Source of the DNA: Geodermatophilaceae bacterium URHB0062
Lineage (GTDB): Bacteria > Actinomycetota > Actinomycetes > Mycobacteriales > Geodermatophilaceae
Reading direction: 5' to 3'
NCBI GenBank assembly: GCA_000620185.1
Contig: KK211086.1
Coordinates: 531,331 to 595,330, forward strand
DNA: 64,000 nucleotides
In this document: piece by piece, positions 35,875 to 46,783 of the stretch
Layout: each line of letters starts with the position of its first letter
Numbering within the stretch: the first letter of the stretch is position 1
Position numbers and translations under genes: made by a program
Notes under the pieces: model-generated
Told to the model about the DNA's origin: nothing
Database searches by the model: none
What the model saw: only the letters and a program-made list of their open reading frames with translations

Positions 35875-36513
35875 GTGCTCGTCCTCGCTCTCGACACCGC
35901 CACTCCGACGCTGGTCGCAGGCGTGGCCCGCTGGTCGGCCGCGGACGGCGCGCAGGTCCTGGCCGAGCAGGCCGTTCCGTCGGGCACGAGGCACGCCGAG
36001 CTGCTCACGCCCGCGATCCGGGACGCACTCGCCGACGCGGGAGTGACGCGCGCGAACCTGGAGGCCGTGGTCGTCGGACTCGGTCCCGGCCCGTTCACCG
36101 GACTGCGCGTGGGCGTGGTGACCGCCGCCGCGCTCGGCGACGCACTGGGGCTGCCGGTGGTCGGAGTCTGCTCGCTGGACGCCGTCGGTTCCGGTGCGCG
36201 CACGGTGGTGACCGACGCCCGCCGCAAGGAGGTCTACTGGGCCACCTACGGCGCCGATGGCACCCGGACCGACGGCCCCGCCGTCGTCCGGCCCGCGGAC
36301 CTCGCGGCCGGGGGCCCGTTCGTCGGCGACCCGGCGTTCGCCGACCGCCTCGGCGCGCCGGTCGAGCCGGCCGAGGTGACGACGGCGGGGCTGCTCCGGG
36401 CTGCCGCTGCGCAGCTGGCCGACCCGTCGTCCGCAGGTCCGCTGGTGCCGCTGTACCTCCGCCGGCCCGATGCCACCCCGCCGACGTCGATCAAGGCGGT
36501 GTCGCAGACATGA
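35875..36513 (+). CDS. tsaB: tRNA t6A biosynthesis protein TsaB
   Basis: TsaB is the TsaD-like scaffold of the t6A complex. [16 protein letters not shown] marks the ASKHA fold, and [17 protein letters not shown] is the conserved block. The metal-binding histidines of TsaD are absent, as expected. It overlaps rimI by 4 bp (ATGA). Order tsaB-rimI-tsaD is typical. Confidence 0.95.
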   Translation: MLVLALDTATPTLVAGVARWSAADGAQVLAEQAVPSGTRHAELLTPAIRDALADAGVTRANLEAVVVGLGPGPFTGLRVGVVTAAALGDALGLPVVGVCSLDAVGSGARTVVTDARRKEVYWATYGADGTRTDGPAVVRPADLAAGGPFVGDPAFADRLGAPVEPAEVTTAGLLRAAAAQLADPSSAGPLVPLYLRRPDATPPTSIKAVSQT

Positions 36514-36998
36514 CGGTGCACCTTCGCACGATGACGCTCGACGACCTGCCGGCGGTGATGGTGCTGGAGGAGGAGCTCTTCGCTCCCGACACCTGGACCC
36601 GGGCGATGTACCGCGACGAGCTCTCCCGGCGCGACACCCGGCACTACCTCGTGGCCGAGGACGACGCCGAGGACGAGCGGGCGATCGTCGGGTACGCCGG
36701 GCTCATCGCCTACGACGACGAGGCGCACGTCGCCACGATCGGCGTGGCCGCCGCGGCCCAGGGGAAGGGCATCGGCTCGCTCCTGCTCGACGCGCTGCTC
36801 GCCGAGGCCGACCGGCGCAGCCCCGTCGTCCTGCTCGAGGTGCGGGCCGACAACGAGGTCGCGCAGGGGCTCTACCGCCGGCGCGGGTTCGCCGAGATCG
36901 GTCGACGGCGCGGCTACTACCAGCCAAGTGGAACGGACGCAGTGGTGATGAAGAGGGAGCGCCCCGCGGGAGCGACCCATGTCAGGGAAATGCTGTGA
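36510..36998 (+). CDS. rimI: ribosomal-protein-alanine N-acetyltransferase RimI
   Basis: RimI acetylates the N-terminal alanine of S18 in E. coli. The GNAT acetyl-CoA loop is [23 protein letters not shown], and [31 protein letters not shown] is the characteristic RimI C-terminal half. 162 residues. It overlaps tsaB upstream and tsaD downstream by 4 bp each. Confidence 0.93.
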   Translation: MTVHLRTMTLDDLPAVMVLEEELFAPDTWTRAMYRDELSRRDTRHYLVAEDDAEDERAIVGYAGLIAYDDEAHVATIGVAAAAQGKGIGSLLLDALLAEADRRSPVVLLEVRADNEVAQGLYRRRGFAEIGRRRGYYQPSGTDAVVMKRERPAGATHVREML

Positions 36999-38029
36999 GT
37001 GAGCCCCTGGTCCTCGGGTTCGAGACCTCCTGCGACGAGACGGGCATCGGCCTGGTGCGCGGGCACACCCTGCTGGCCGATGCGCTGGCCACCTCGATGG
37101 ACGAGCACGAGCGCTTCGGCGGCGTGGTGCCCGAGATCGCCTCGCGGGCGCACCTCGAGGCGATGGTGCCGACCGTCCACCGGGCGCTGGCCGACGCCGG
37201 CGTGAGCGCGGGTGACGTGGACGCCGTCGCGGTGACCTCCGGGCCGGGCCTCACCGGTGCGCTCCTGGTCGGCGTCGCCGCGGCCAAGGCCTATGCGATG
37301 GCGCTCGACGTGCCGCTGTACGGCGTGAACCACCTGGCCGCGCACGTCGCCGTCGACGAACTGCAGCACGGTCGGCTGGCCGAGCCGTCGATCGCGCTCC
37401 TGGTGTCCGGCGGGCACAGCTCCCTGCTGCTCGTGCCCGACCTCGCCCGGGACGTCGAGTCGCTCGGCCGCACCGTGGACGACGCGGCGGGGGAGGCGTT
37501 CGACAAGGTCGCCCGGGTGCTCGGCCTGCCCTTCCCGGGCGGCCCGCCCATCGACAAGGCGGCGCGCGAGGGCGACCCCGCGGCGATCGGCTTCCCACGC
37601 GGGCTGACCGGTCCCCGCGACGCGCCCTACGACTTCTCCTTCTCCGGCCTGAAGACCGCCGTCGCGCGGTGGGTCGAGGCGCGGCAGCGGGCGGGGGAGC
37701 CGGTGCCGGTGGCCGACGTCGCGGCGTCGTTCCAGGAGGCGGTGGCCGACGTCCTCACCGCGAAGGCCGTGCGCGCCTGCAGGGACCACGGCGTCGACCA
37801 CCTCGTGCTCGGCGGCGGCGTCGCGGCCAACTCGCGGCTGCGCGCGCTGGCCGAGGAGCGCTGCGCCGCGGCCGGGATCGTGCTGCGGGTGCCGAGCCCG
37901 CGGCTGTGCACCGACAACGGGGCGATGGTGGCCGCGCTCGGATCGCGGCTCGTCGCCGCCGGTGTCGCGCCCTCGGCACCCGATCTCGGCGCGGACAGCT
38001 CCCTGCCGATCGAGGTCGTCAGCCGCTAA
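36995..38029 (+). CDS. tsaD: tRNA t6A transferase TsaD
   Basis: TsaD transfers threonylcarbamoyl to A37 of tRNA. The signature [14 protein letters not shown], the metal ligands His113 and His117 in [20 protein letters not shown] and the C-terminal [11 protein letters not shown] are present. GTG 36995 overlaps the rimI stop and gives 344 residues. The frame is open upstream within rimI, which is a shadow. Confidence 0.97.
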   Translation: MSEPLVLGFETSCDETGIGLVRGHTLLADALATSMDEHERFGGVVPEIASRAHLEAMVPTVHRALADAGVSAGDVDAVAVTSGPGLTGALLVGVAAAKAYAMALDVPLYGVNHLAAHVAVDELQHGRLAEPSIALLVSGGHSSLLLVPDLARDVESLGRTVDDAAGEAFDKVARVLGLPFPGGPPIDKAAREGDPAAIGFPRGLTGPRDAPYDFSFSGLKTAVARWVEARQRAGEPVPVADVAASFQEAVADVLTAKAVRACRDHGVDHLVLGGGVAANSRLRALAEERCAAAGIVLRVPSPRLCTDNGAMVAALGSRLVAAGVAPSAPDLGADSSLPIEVVSR

Positions 38030-38048
38030 TGGACCAGATCCGTGCAGG

Positions 38049-39284
38049 TCAGCTGCGCGGATCCACTCCGCACAACAGCACGGTCGGGGCGCCGGCCACC
38101 CGGGTGACGACGACGGTCGCCGTCCCCGCGCCCGGGCCCCTCAGCTGGCGGGCCAGAGCTTCGGGCTCGATGGGAGAGCCCCGCTTCTTCACCACGACGC
38201 GGCCGATGCCACGGGTCCGCAGCAGCGCCTTGAGCTTCTTGAGGTTGAACGGCAGCACCTCGTCGACCGCGTACGAGGAGACCCAGGGGGAGTGGGCGCG
38301 CTCGCCGGAGGTCAGGTAGGCGATCGTCGGGTCGACCAGCGTCGCGCCCAGGTCGCGGGCCACGAGCGAGACGAGCCCCGAGCGGATGACCGCCGGGTCC
38401 GGCTCGTGCAGCCAGCGCCCGACCGCGCCGACGGGTGCCGGGCCCGGATCGGCGGCCGCGGTCAGCTCCACCACCGCCCCGTCGCGCACGAGGGTGGCCC
38501 GGCGCCACGTCCGCGACAGCCCGCGGCCCCACAGCAGCGCCTCGACGATCGAGCCGCGGACCGAGACCCATTCGGCCTCCACGCCCTCGGGCACGCGGTC
38601 GTGGTCCAGCCCCGGCGCCACCTTCACGACCGACGTCGGCACCCGGTCCAGGAGCGCGAGCACGGTCGACCACGGGGGCGACCAGCGGTCCGGGTCGAGC
38701 TGACGACGTCCTCCCGCCCGCCGGGCCGGATCGAGGGTCGCCGCCGCGCAGCCGGCGATCTCCCCGCCCCGCGCCGCCTCGACCAGCTCCACGACGTCGC
38801 CGGCCGAGACCCACACCTCGTCGGCCAGCCCCAGCGCGGCGGCGTTGGCCGCCGTCAGCTCGCGCGCGACGGGGTCGCGGTCGACGGCCAGTACGCGCGC
38901 TCCGGCGCGGGCGAGCGCGATCGTGTCGGTGCCGGCCGCGCAGCCGAGGTCGGCCGCGGAGTCGGCGCCGCCGGCCAGCAGCCGGGCCGCCCGCCGCGTC
39001 GCCAGCTCCGGCCGGCCCGCCTGCTCGAGGGCGTCGGCGGTCAGCAGCAGGACGTCGGCGTCGGCGCCGAACACCGGCCGGGCGCGCGCCCGGAGCCGGG
39101 CCAGTTCCCAGGCGGGGCCGGCATGCTGCGGTCCCACCTCGGCGCGCAGCCTCGCCAGCCCGGGCAGCAGGTCGACGCCCGCGGCGAGCAGGTCGGCGGC
39201 CAGCCGCGACGCCGTCGTCCCTTCGGCGGTCCGCAGCCAGCGCAGGCTCGCGACGGCGTCGTCCTCGGCGGGGTCGGTCGGCAC
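38049..39284 (-). CDS. class I SAM methyltransferase with THUMP-like C-terminal domain
   Basis: The SAM-binding loop [17 protein letters not shown] lies at about residues 113-129, followed by [22 protein letters not shown]. The C-terminal part ([32 protein letters not shown]) matches the THUMP-like domain of PG_1098-type proteins. Target RNA or protein is unknown. The gene is convergent with tsaD (19 bp) and divergent from groES. 411 residues. Confidence 0.85.
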   Translation of the reverse strand: MPTDPAEDDAVASLRWLRTAEGTTASRLAADLLAAGVDLLPGLARLRAEVGPQHAGPAWELARLRARARPVFGADADVLLLTADALEQAGRPELATRRAARLLAGGADSAADLGCAAGTDTIALARAGARVLAVDRDPVARELTAANAAALGLADEVWVSAGDVVELVEAARGGEIAGCAAATLDPARRAGGRRQLDPDRWSPPWSTVLALLDRVPTSVVKVAPGLDHDRVPEGVEAEWVSVRGSIVEALLWGRGLSRTWRRATLVRDGAVVELTAAADPGPAPVGAVGRWLHEPDPAVIRSGLVSLVARDLGATLVDPTIAYLTSGERAHSPWVSSYAVDEVLPFNLKKLKALLRTRGIGRVVVKKRGSPIEPEALARQLRGPGAGTATVVVTRVAGAPTVLLCGVDPRS

Positions 39285-39331
39285 GATGCAAGCTTCGCGC
39301 AGAGCCCCTGGTCACCCGGTCGGGCACCCGG

Positions 39332-39361
39332 TTGAGCGGCTGGCACTCTCATGGGTAGAGT
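39332..39361 (+). promoter_or_regulatory. groESL promoter overlapping CIRCE
   Basis: TTGAGC (39332-39337) and TAGAGT (39356-39361) are 18 bp apart, a good housekeeping promoter. The -10 box lies inside the CIRCE inverted repeat, so HrcA binding would block RNA polymerase directly. Confidence 0.7.
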
Positions 39362-39365
39362 GCCA
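39341..39365 (+). promoter_or_regulatory. CIRCE element (HrcA operator)
   Basis: TGGCACTC - nine bases - GAGTGCCA is an inverted repeat with perfect 8-bp arms and the N9 spacer characteristic of CIRCE (consensus TTAGCACTC-N9-GAGTGCTAA). It lies 119 bp before groES. HrcA is the known repressor at such sites in actinobacteria; hrcA is not in the window. Confidence 0.92.
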
Positions 39366-39483
39366 ATCGACACGGGCTGGCGCCCGACCCCCGCGACGGC
39401 GGGTGCCCGGATCCCGTGCCACAGCATCAGCACCACCGCACCACATCCACCAGCCGTCCGACACCGAAGGGGGCGTCACCGAC

Positions 39484-39792
39484 GTGACGACCGCTACCAA
39501 GGTCAACATCAAGCCGCTGGAGGACCGGGTCGTGGTCCAGGCCAACGAGGCCGAGACCACCACCGCCTCCGGCCTGGTCATCCCGGACACCGCGAAGGAG
39601 AAGCCCCAGGAGGGCACCGTCGTCGCCGTGGGCCCCGGCCGCATCGACGACAACGGCAACCGCGTTCCGCTCGACGTGACCGTCGGCGACGTGGTCATCT
39701 ACTCGAAGTACGGCGGCACCGAGGTCAAGTACGGCGGCGAGGAGTACCTCGTGCTCTCCGCCCGCGACCTGCTCGCCGTGGTCGAGAAGTAA
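39484..39792 (+). CDS. groES: co-chaperonin GroES
   Basis: GroES caps the GroEL cavity. GTG 39484 gives 102 residues: [40 protein letters not shown] is the family signature with the mobile loop at about residues 20-35. The C-terminus has [35 protein letters not shown] lies upstream. The frame is open upstream but antisense to the methyltransferase gene. Confidence 0.98.
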   Translation: MTTATKVNIKPLEDRVVVQANEAETTTASGLVIPDTAKEKPQEGTVVAVGPGRIDDNGNRVPLDVTVGDVVIYSKYGGTEVKYGGEEYLVLSARDLLAVVEK

Positions 39793-39825
39793 GCCTCTCC
39801 GCACTCCGGCTCCGCTGAGCCACCC

Positions 39826-39864
39826 GACCGCCCCGGCGACCCGATTCCGGGTCCCGGGGCGGTC
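39826..39864 (+). promoter_or_regulatory. hairpin between groES and groEL
   Basis: GACCGCCCCGGCGACCC and GGGTCCCGGGGCGGTC form a stem of about 16 bp with one mismatch around GATTCC. No T-run follows, so it is more likely an mRNA-processing or stabilising structure than a terminator. It could uncouple GroES and GroEL levels. Confidence 0.45.
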
Positions 39865-39880
39865 GTCGTCCCACCCCTGA

Positions 39881-41551
<1,671 letters not shown>

Positions 41552-41564
41552 AGCCACGGTTGAC

Positions 41565-41615
41565 CATCGGCGAGTGGCTGGCCGACACGCCGTCGGCCTC
41601 AGCCACTCGCCGATG
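41565..41615 (+). terminator. hairpin after groEL
   Basis: The arm CATCGGCGAGTGGCTGGCC...(41565-41586) pairs with its complement at 41592-41615, with only a two-base bulge, forming a 22-bp stem 13 nt after the groEL stop. It is the first of two terminator-like structures between groEL and the convergent whiD gene. Confidence 0.7.
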
Positions 41616-41637
41616 ATCAGCGGCTGAGGACATACGA

Positions 41638-41675
41638 AAGAGGGCGGGTCCGGAATCATCCGGACCCGCCCTCTT
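41638..41675. terminator. bidirectional terminator between groEL and whiD
   Basis: AAGAGGGCGGGTCCGGA and TCCGGACCCGCCCTCTT are perfectly complementary over 17 bp around an ATCA loop, with A and T residues at the outer ends. The structure serves both the + strand (groEL) and the - strand (whiD) and lies 20 nt after the whiD stop. Confidence 0.85.
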
Positions 41676-41694
41676 CGGCGTTCGTGTGGTGCCG

Positions 41695-41994
41695 CTAGAC
41701 CCCTGCGGCGACGGCGGCGGGCTCCGCGGCGATCAGCCGGGCCCGCTCCTCCTCGCTCATGCCGCCCCAGACCCCGTACGGCTCGCGGACCGACAGCGCG
41801 TGCTTGAGGCAGGCGTCGATCACCGGGCACTTCGCGCACACGGCCTTCGCGGCGGTCTGCCGCCGGGCCCGGGCGGGACCCCGTTCGCCATCCGGGTGGA
41901 AGAAGAGGGACGTGTTCTCGCCACGGCAGGCGCCGTGGAGCTGCCAGTCCCAGACCTCGGCGACGGGAGTCGGGAGCCTGCGAATGTCGGCCAT
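41695..41994 (-). CDS. whiD: WhiB-family iron-sulfur regulator, WhiD/WhiB3 type
   Basis: WhiB-like proteins bind a 4Fe-4S cluster and the principal sigma factor. Cys23, Cys53, Cys56 and Cys62 form the CxnCx2Cx5C pattern, and GVWGGMSEEER is the beta-turn motif. VWDWQLHGACRG, SLFFHPDGERG and REPYGVWGG match the WhiD (Streptomyces) and WhiB3 (Mycobacterium) branch, and both also lie near groEL1. ATG 41994 follows GGAGGAGAC. 99 residues. Confidence 0.9.
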   Translation of the reverse strand: MADIRRLPTPVAEVWDWQLHGACRGENTSLFFHPDGERGPARARRQTAAKAVCAKCPVIDACLKHALSVREPYGVWGGMSEEERARLIAAEPAAVAAGV

Positions 41995-42335
41995 GTCTCC
42001 TCCAGGGCTCACGCGAGCCGGAGGGGGCTGTCCGGCTGCTGCATGGCCCCGGTGCCCGACGCCACCACAGGTCAAACACGCCGTCTTCGCAACTTTTAAC
42101 CGAATGTGCCGCTCACCCCCCGGGGTGAGGGGTGCTGTTGCCGCCCGTCCGCGGCACTCATCGTGGTTCCAGGCCACACCGTCGCCCGGGAGGGGGACAC
42201 GTCCCGGAACGCCGGTGTGACCAGCGCGGAGGCGGCGGCTCCCCGATGAGGGGAGCCCCGCCAAAGCGATCCGGCCGGGCTCTCCCGGCCGGCTGGCGAC
42301 CCGGTGAGCAGTTGCCGGGAGAGCGAGGAGCAAGC
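41995..42335. other. 341-bp divergent region between whiD and the bldM-like gene
   Basis: The region contains the inverted repeat at 42111-42128, an AT-rich patch (ACTTTTAACCGAAT, about 42091-42104) and the GCGAGGAGC ribosome site of the downstream gene. No clear -35/-10 pair could be fixed for either direction. Overlapping open frames have no family resemblance. Confidence 0.5.
42111..42128. promoter_or_regulatory. inverted repeat CTCACCCC-CC-GGGGTGAG
   Basis: Perfect 8-bp arms separated by two bases lie roughly midway between whiD and the bldM-like gene. The layout fits a dimer-binding operator. Candidate binders include the BldM-like protein itself, but no known consensus is claimed; the spacing does not fit a BldD box. 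Confidence 0.45.
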
Positions 42336-43061
42336 GTGATCGACGACAGGATGCGCGGACCCGGCAACGGTGCGACCACCGTCTGGGTGTACGACGAACG
42401 CCGGCGGGTCCGGGACGACGTCGCCTCACGTCTCGTCGCGCTGCCGTTCGTCGGCCGGGTCGAGGTCGTGGCGGACGCCGCCTCGCTCATGTCCCGGCTG
42501 GCCACCCGCCGTCCGGACGTCCTGCTCGTCGGCACCCAGCGCGCCGTCGACACCGGCCTGTCCGCCGCCACCCAGGCGCTGCGCGCCCACCCCGGCCTGC
42601 CGGTGCTCGTGCTCGGTGCCCCGGACGACGCCGAGTCGGTGCGCGCTGCCGTCGCCTTCGGGGCCCGTGGCTACCTCCGCTGGGACGCCAGCCCGATCGA
42701 GATGGGCCTGGGCTTGTCGCGTGTCGGACTGCGACCCGAGGGTGCCCGCATCCCGCAGCAGGCGCCCATGCCGATGGGCGGCGTGCCCGCGTGGAATGGT
42801 GCCGCGCCGCTCGCCGGCACCGCCCCCACCACCGTGCGCTCGACCGTGCGCGAGGCGCCCCCGACGGCCAGCCTCTCCATGCGCGAGATGCAGGTGCTCA
42901 CCGGCATGAGCCAGGGCAAGAGCAACGCCCAGATCGGCCGTGAGCTCTACCTGTCCGAGGACACCATCAAGACCCACGCCCGCCGGCTGTTCCGCAAGCT
43001 CGGTGCGAAGGACCGCGCCGAGGCGGTGGCCACCGGCTTCCGCCGCGGCATCATGAGCTAG
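42336..43061 (+). CDS. BldM-like orphan response regulator with degenerate receiver
   Basis: The LuxR-type HTH at about residues 175-237 (MQVLTGMSQGKSNAQIGREL, SEDTIKTHARRLFRKLGAKDRAEAVATGF) is very close to Streptomyces BldM as known from the family. The receiver lacks the phosphoacceptor: PDVLLVGTQRA has Gly where Asp is expected, and GYLRWDA has Trp where the conserved Lys belongs. It sits next to whiD and two genes from guaB, as bldM does in Streptomyces. GTG 42336 follows CGAGGAGCAAGC. Confidence 0.85.
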   Translation: MIDDRMRGPGNGATTVWVYDERRRVRDDVASRLVALPFVGRVEVVADAASLMSRLATRRPDVLLVGTQRAVDTGLSAATQALRAHPGLPVLVLGAPDDAESVRAAVAFGARGYLRWDASPIEMGLGLSRVGLRPEGARIPQQAPMPMGGVPAWNGAAPLAGTAPTTVRSTVREAPPTASLSMREMQVLTGMSQGKSNAQIGRELYLSEDTIKTHARRLFRKLGAKDRAEAVATGFRRGIMS

Positions 43062-43161
43062 GACATCGCGATCCTCCGGATCGCACCGCGGCCAGGTGCC
43101 GTCCCCCTGCTCCGCTGAGCGAGTCCGTCCTGCCTGCCCGGGACCCTTCGGGCCCCACTCG
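43062..43161 (-). repeat. family-2 structured repeat, copy G (inverted)
   Basis: Read on the - strand, hairpin one is GGGGCCC-GAA-GGGTCCC (43156-43140) and hairpin two is GCGATCC-GGA-GGATCGC (43084-43068). GGGGGACGGCACCTGG lies between them. It starts one base after the stop of the bldM-like gene and is oriented opposite to that gene. Confidence 0.65.
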
Positions 43162-43173
43162 GCAGAACTCGCC

Positions 43174-43206
43174 GAGGGCCCTCTCCCACGCCGGGAGAGG
43201 GCCCTC
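43174..43206 (+). terminator. terminator hairpin before the EamA gene
   Basis: GAGGGCCCTCTCCC and GGGAGAGGGCCCTC form a perfect 14-bp stem with a 5-nt loop, between the family-2 repeat and the EamA gene. It probably ends transcripts from the bldM-like gene. The EamA -10 box follows 21 nt later. Confidence 0.7.
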
Positions 43207-43227
43207 AGCGCCTTCTGTCGCACTCGG

Positions 43228-43233
43228 CACACT
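43228..43233 (+). promoter_or_regulatory. -10-like box CACACT for the EamA transporter gene
   Basis: CACACT is followed by six bases and GTG 43240, with no Shine-Dalgarno sequence. The same hexamer lies 7 nt before the chorismate-mutase leader ORF, which raises the chance that both are real. Confidence 0.35.
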
Positions 43234-43239
43234 GTCGGG

Positions 43240-44151
43240 GTGACGGGGACGACGACATCGCGGGTCCAGACGCTCGGTGGCCCGGCGCTCTTCGTCCTCC
43301 TCTGGAGCACCGGCTTCGTCGGCGCCAAGTACGGGCTGCCCTACGCGCCGCCGTTCACGTTCCTCGCCCTCCGGCTGGCCGTGGCGGCGGCGCTGCTCGC
43401 CGTCCTGGCCGCCGGTCTGCGCTCGGCCCGGATGGCCGCCCCCGGGCAGTACCGGCGCGCCTCCCTCGTCGGACTCCTCCTGCACGCCGGCTACCTGGGC
43501 GGCGTCTTCTTCGCCATCTCGCGCGGCGTCCCCGCGGGGGTCTCCGCCGTCATCGTCAGCCTGCAGCCCGTGCTCACCGCCGTCCTCGCCGCGCGGGTGC
43601 TGGGCGAGCGGCCGACGGCGCGGCAGTGGCTGGGCCTGGTCCTCGGCGTCGCGGGGGTGGCTCTGGTCGTCGGGCCGGGAGCCGTCCAGGCGGGGTCGGC
43701 GGAGCCGCTGCCGCTGTCCGGTCTCCTGGCCTGCCTGGTCGCGCTCGTCTCGGGCACCCTCGGCACCGTCTACCAGAAGCGGCACGGCGACGGCATCCCG
43801 CTGATCTGGGGGACGGCGGTGCAGTACGCCGCGGCGGCCACTGCGCTGGGCGCGGTGGCGCTGGCCACGGAGGACGTCTCGATCCGCTGGACGGGCCACT
43901 TCGTCGCCGCCCTGGTCTGGCTGGTGCTGTTCCTGTCGATCGGCGCCGTCCTGCTGCTGCTCCTGCTGCTGCGCCGGGGGAGCGCCGCCGGGGTGTCGAG
44001 CCTCTACTACCTGGTGCCGCCGGCCACCGCCGTGGAGGCCTACCTGCTCTTCGGCGAGCGGCTCAGCGGGCTGTCGCTGCTCGGCATCGGCGTGACGGCC
44101 GTCGGCGTCGGCCTCGTGGTGGTGCCGCCGCGCGCGGGTCAGAGCTCGTAG
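43240..44151 (+). CDS. EamA/DMT-family transporter
   Basis: The 303-residue product has about ten hydrophobic segments arranged as two EamA repeats (ALFVLLWSTGFVGAKYGLPYAPPFTFLALRL at the start; LYYLVPPATAVEAYLLFGERL in the second). DMT transporters export metabolites or drugs; the substrate is unknown. Its 3' end overlaps the convergent kinase gene by 13 bp. Confidence 0.9.
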   Translation: MTGTTTSRVQTLGGPALFVLLWSTGFVGAKYGLPYAPPFTFLALRLAVAAALLAVLAAGLRSARMAAPGQYRRASLVGLLLHAGYLGGVFFAISRGVPAGVSAVIVSLQPVLTAVLAARVLGERPTARQWLGLVLGVAGVALVVGPGAVQAGSAEPLPLSGLLACLVALVSGTLGTVYQKRHGDGIPLIWGTAVQYAAAATALGAVALATEDVSIRWTGHFVAALVWLVLFLSIGAVLLLLLLLRRGSAAGVSSLYYLVPPATAVEAYLLFGERLSGLSLLGIGVTAVGVGLVVVPPRAGQSS

Positions 44152-44660
44152 CGCAGGACGCCCGCGGCCAGCCGGTCCACGATCTGCGCGGCCAGGGACG
44201 ACGGCGGGCCGGTCGGGTCCGTCAGCACGTGCCGGTCGGCGATGTCGGCATCCGCGAACTGCCGGTGCATCCGACGGGTCGCCTCCGGGTCGGTGAAGCC
44301 ATGACCGGACCGGCCCGCCACCCGCGCGAGGCATTCCTGCTCGGGAGGCAGCAGGACGGCGTACGAGAGGCACGACAGTCCCGTGGCGGCGCCGAACGTC
44401 GGCAGGTACCAGGGCCCCAGGACGCCGTCGTAGACGACGGTGTACCCGCCCGCGACGAAGCGCCCCGCCGCCGACGCGGCCGCCTGGAGGACGACGTCGT
44501 TCTGCTCCTGGGCCTCGGGCAGCCAGGGCGCCACCCACCCGCCGGACACGAAGGCGAAGAAGCTGTCCCCCGTGACCAGTGCCGATCTCGGGAACCGGTC
44601 GGCGAGCACCCGGGCCACCGTCGACTTGCCCGCACCGGGCGGCCCGCTGACGACGATCAG
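44139..44660 (-). CDS. P-loop AAA/kinase-like protein with probable non-standard start
   Basis: Translation upstream of the first ATG/GTG (44618) reads LIVVSGPPGAGKSTVARVLA, a complete Walker A motif. The frame has no ATG, GTG or TTG between that motif and the upstream stop. CTG 44660 (or another rare codon nearby) is therefore proposed, giving 173 residues. The rest (GDSFFAFVSGGWVAPWL, YTVVYDGVLGPWYL, DADIADRHVLTDPTG) resembles small zeta-toxin or nucleoside kinases. A start at 44618 would remove the P-loop. A sequencing error is also possible. Confidence 0.6.
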   Translation of the reverse strand: MIVVSGPPGAGKSTVARVLADRFPRSALVTGDSFFAFVSGGWVAPWLPEAQEQNDVVLQAAASAAGRFVAGGYTVVYDGVLGPWYLPTFGAATGLSCLSYAVLLPPEQECLARVAGRSGHGFTDPEATRRMHRQFADADIADRHVLTDPTGPPSSLAAQIVDRLAAGVLRYEL

Positions 44661-44670
44661 CTCAGCGTGC

Positions 44671-45060
44671 TCAGTCGTCGGAGGCGTGCCGTCCGGCGCT
44701 CGGCTCGTCCCGCTCGGCCATGGCGGCGACGCCGTCGGCGTACCCGCTCGCGTAGTCCCAGCTGACGTAGTCGTCGGGGTCCGGGTCGAACGGCGGCTCG
44801 TGCCGGCCGGTCTGCCCCTCGTCGAGAAGCTGGCGGAGGTTCGCCTGCATCAGCGCCCAGTCGACGTGGTGCTCCTCGTCGCAGTCGGGGCAGTCGACCA
44901 CGATGCCCTTGATGCCGGTCGGCTCGAGGAGGGTGCGGAACACCTCGAGCTCGGCCAGGTCGTCGAGGACGCCGGCTCGCTCCTCCATCGTGAGCGGAGG
45001 AGTGCCCGCGTCGTCGGCGGGCCCGAAGTCGGGACCGGACGCGTCGTCGAACGGAGTCAC
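44671..45060 (-). CDS. DUF5319 family protein
   Basis: The 129-residue acidic protein contains LAELEVFRTLLEPTGIKGIVVDCPDCDEEHHVDW and NLRQLLDEGQ...EPPFDPDPDDYVSWDYASGYADG, the pattern of DUF5319 (Rv3412 in M. tuberculosis). Cys residues in VDCPDCDEEHH could bind metal. Function is unknown. It is divergent from guaB, as in other actinobacteria. GTG 45060 has GGAGGC just upstream and lies 6 nt after a TACCGT -10 box. Confidence 0.85.
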   Translation of the reverse strand: MTPFDDASGPDFGPADDAGTPPLTMEERAGVLDDLAELEVFRTLLEPTGIKGIVVDCPDCDEEHHVDWALMQANLRQLLDEGQTGRHEPPFDPDPDDYVSWDYASGYADGVAAMAERDEPSAGRHASDD

Positions 45061-45066
45061 GCCTCC

Positions 45067-45072
45067 ACGGTA
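45067..45072 (-). promoter_or_regulatory. -10 box TACCGT for the DUF5319 gene
   Basis: TACCGT on the - strand is followed by GGAGGC and GTG 45060. The six-base spacer fits a leaderless transcript, although the spacer itself resembles a Shine-Dalgarno sequence. Confidence 0.45.
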
Positions 45073-45113
45073 ACGGCCCAGTAGGCGAAACACCGCCGCT
45101 GGAGCACGCCGCC

Positions 45114-45119
45114 TACGAT
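45114..45119 (+). promoter_or_regulatory. candidate -10 box TACGAT for guaB
   Basis: TACGAT lies 76 bp before the guaB ATG, giving a leader of about 70 nt. No clear -35 box is visible 17-18 bp upstream. Confidence 0.35.
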
Positions 45120-45179
45120 CGAGGCCTGTTCTCGTGCGCCCGGCCAGGGTGCCGGCCGGGTTCGACCGATCTCTTCTGA

Positions 45180-46713
<1,534 letters not shown>

Positions 46714-46719
46714 CGACAC

Positions 46720-46782
46720 ATGAGCGACCAGCCCAAGTCATCCAGTCAGACCGTCGAAGCTCCCAACTACCGGGGTCGGTGA
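46720..46782 (+). CDS. 20-residue mini-ORF repeating the GuaB C-terminus
   Basis: ATG 46720, 7 nt after the guaB stop, opens [20 protein letters not shown] followed by TGA. The last ten residues equal the C-terminus of GuaB ([10 protein letters not shown]), and the two differences between the DNA copies are silent. guaB3 starts one base after its stop. It may be a translated linker that couples guaB to guaB3, or a duplication remnant. No Shine-Dalgarno sequence is obvious. Confidence 0.4.
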   Translation: MSDQPKSSSQTVEAPNYRGR

Positions 46783-46783
46783 C
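46749..46783 (+). repeat. direct repeat, second copy (end of the mini-ORF)
   Basis: The second copy of the guaB 3'-end repeat ends one base before the guaB3 ATG. The pair of copies with a 35-bp unique spacer looks like a partial tandem duplication. Confidence 0.85.

Noticed and set aside
39826-39864. A strong terminator between groES and groEL
   Set aside because: No T-run follows the stem and groEL has no obvious promoter of its own, so full termination is unlikely. It was kept as a possible processing or stabilising hairpin.
42111-42128. A BldD box at the whiD-bldM inverted repeat
   Set aside because: The half-sites resemble TNACNC/GNGTNA, but the spacing between them is three bases longer than in the BldD consensus as I know it.
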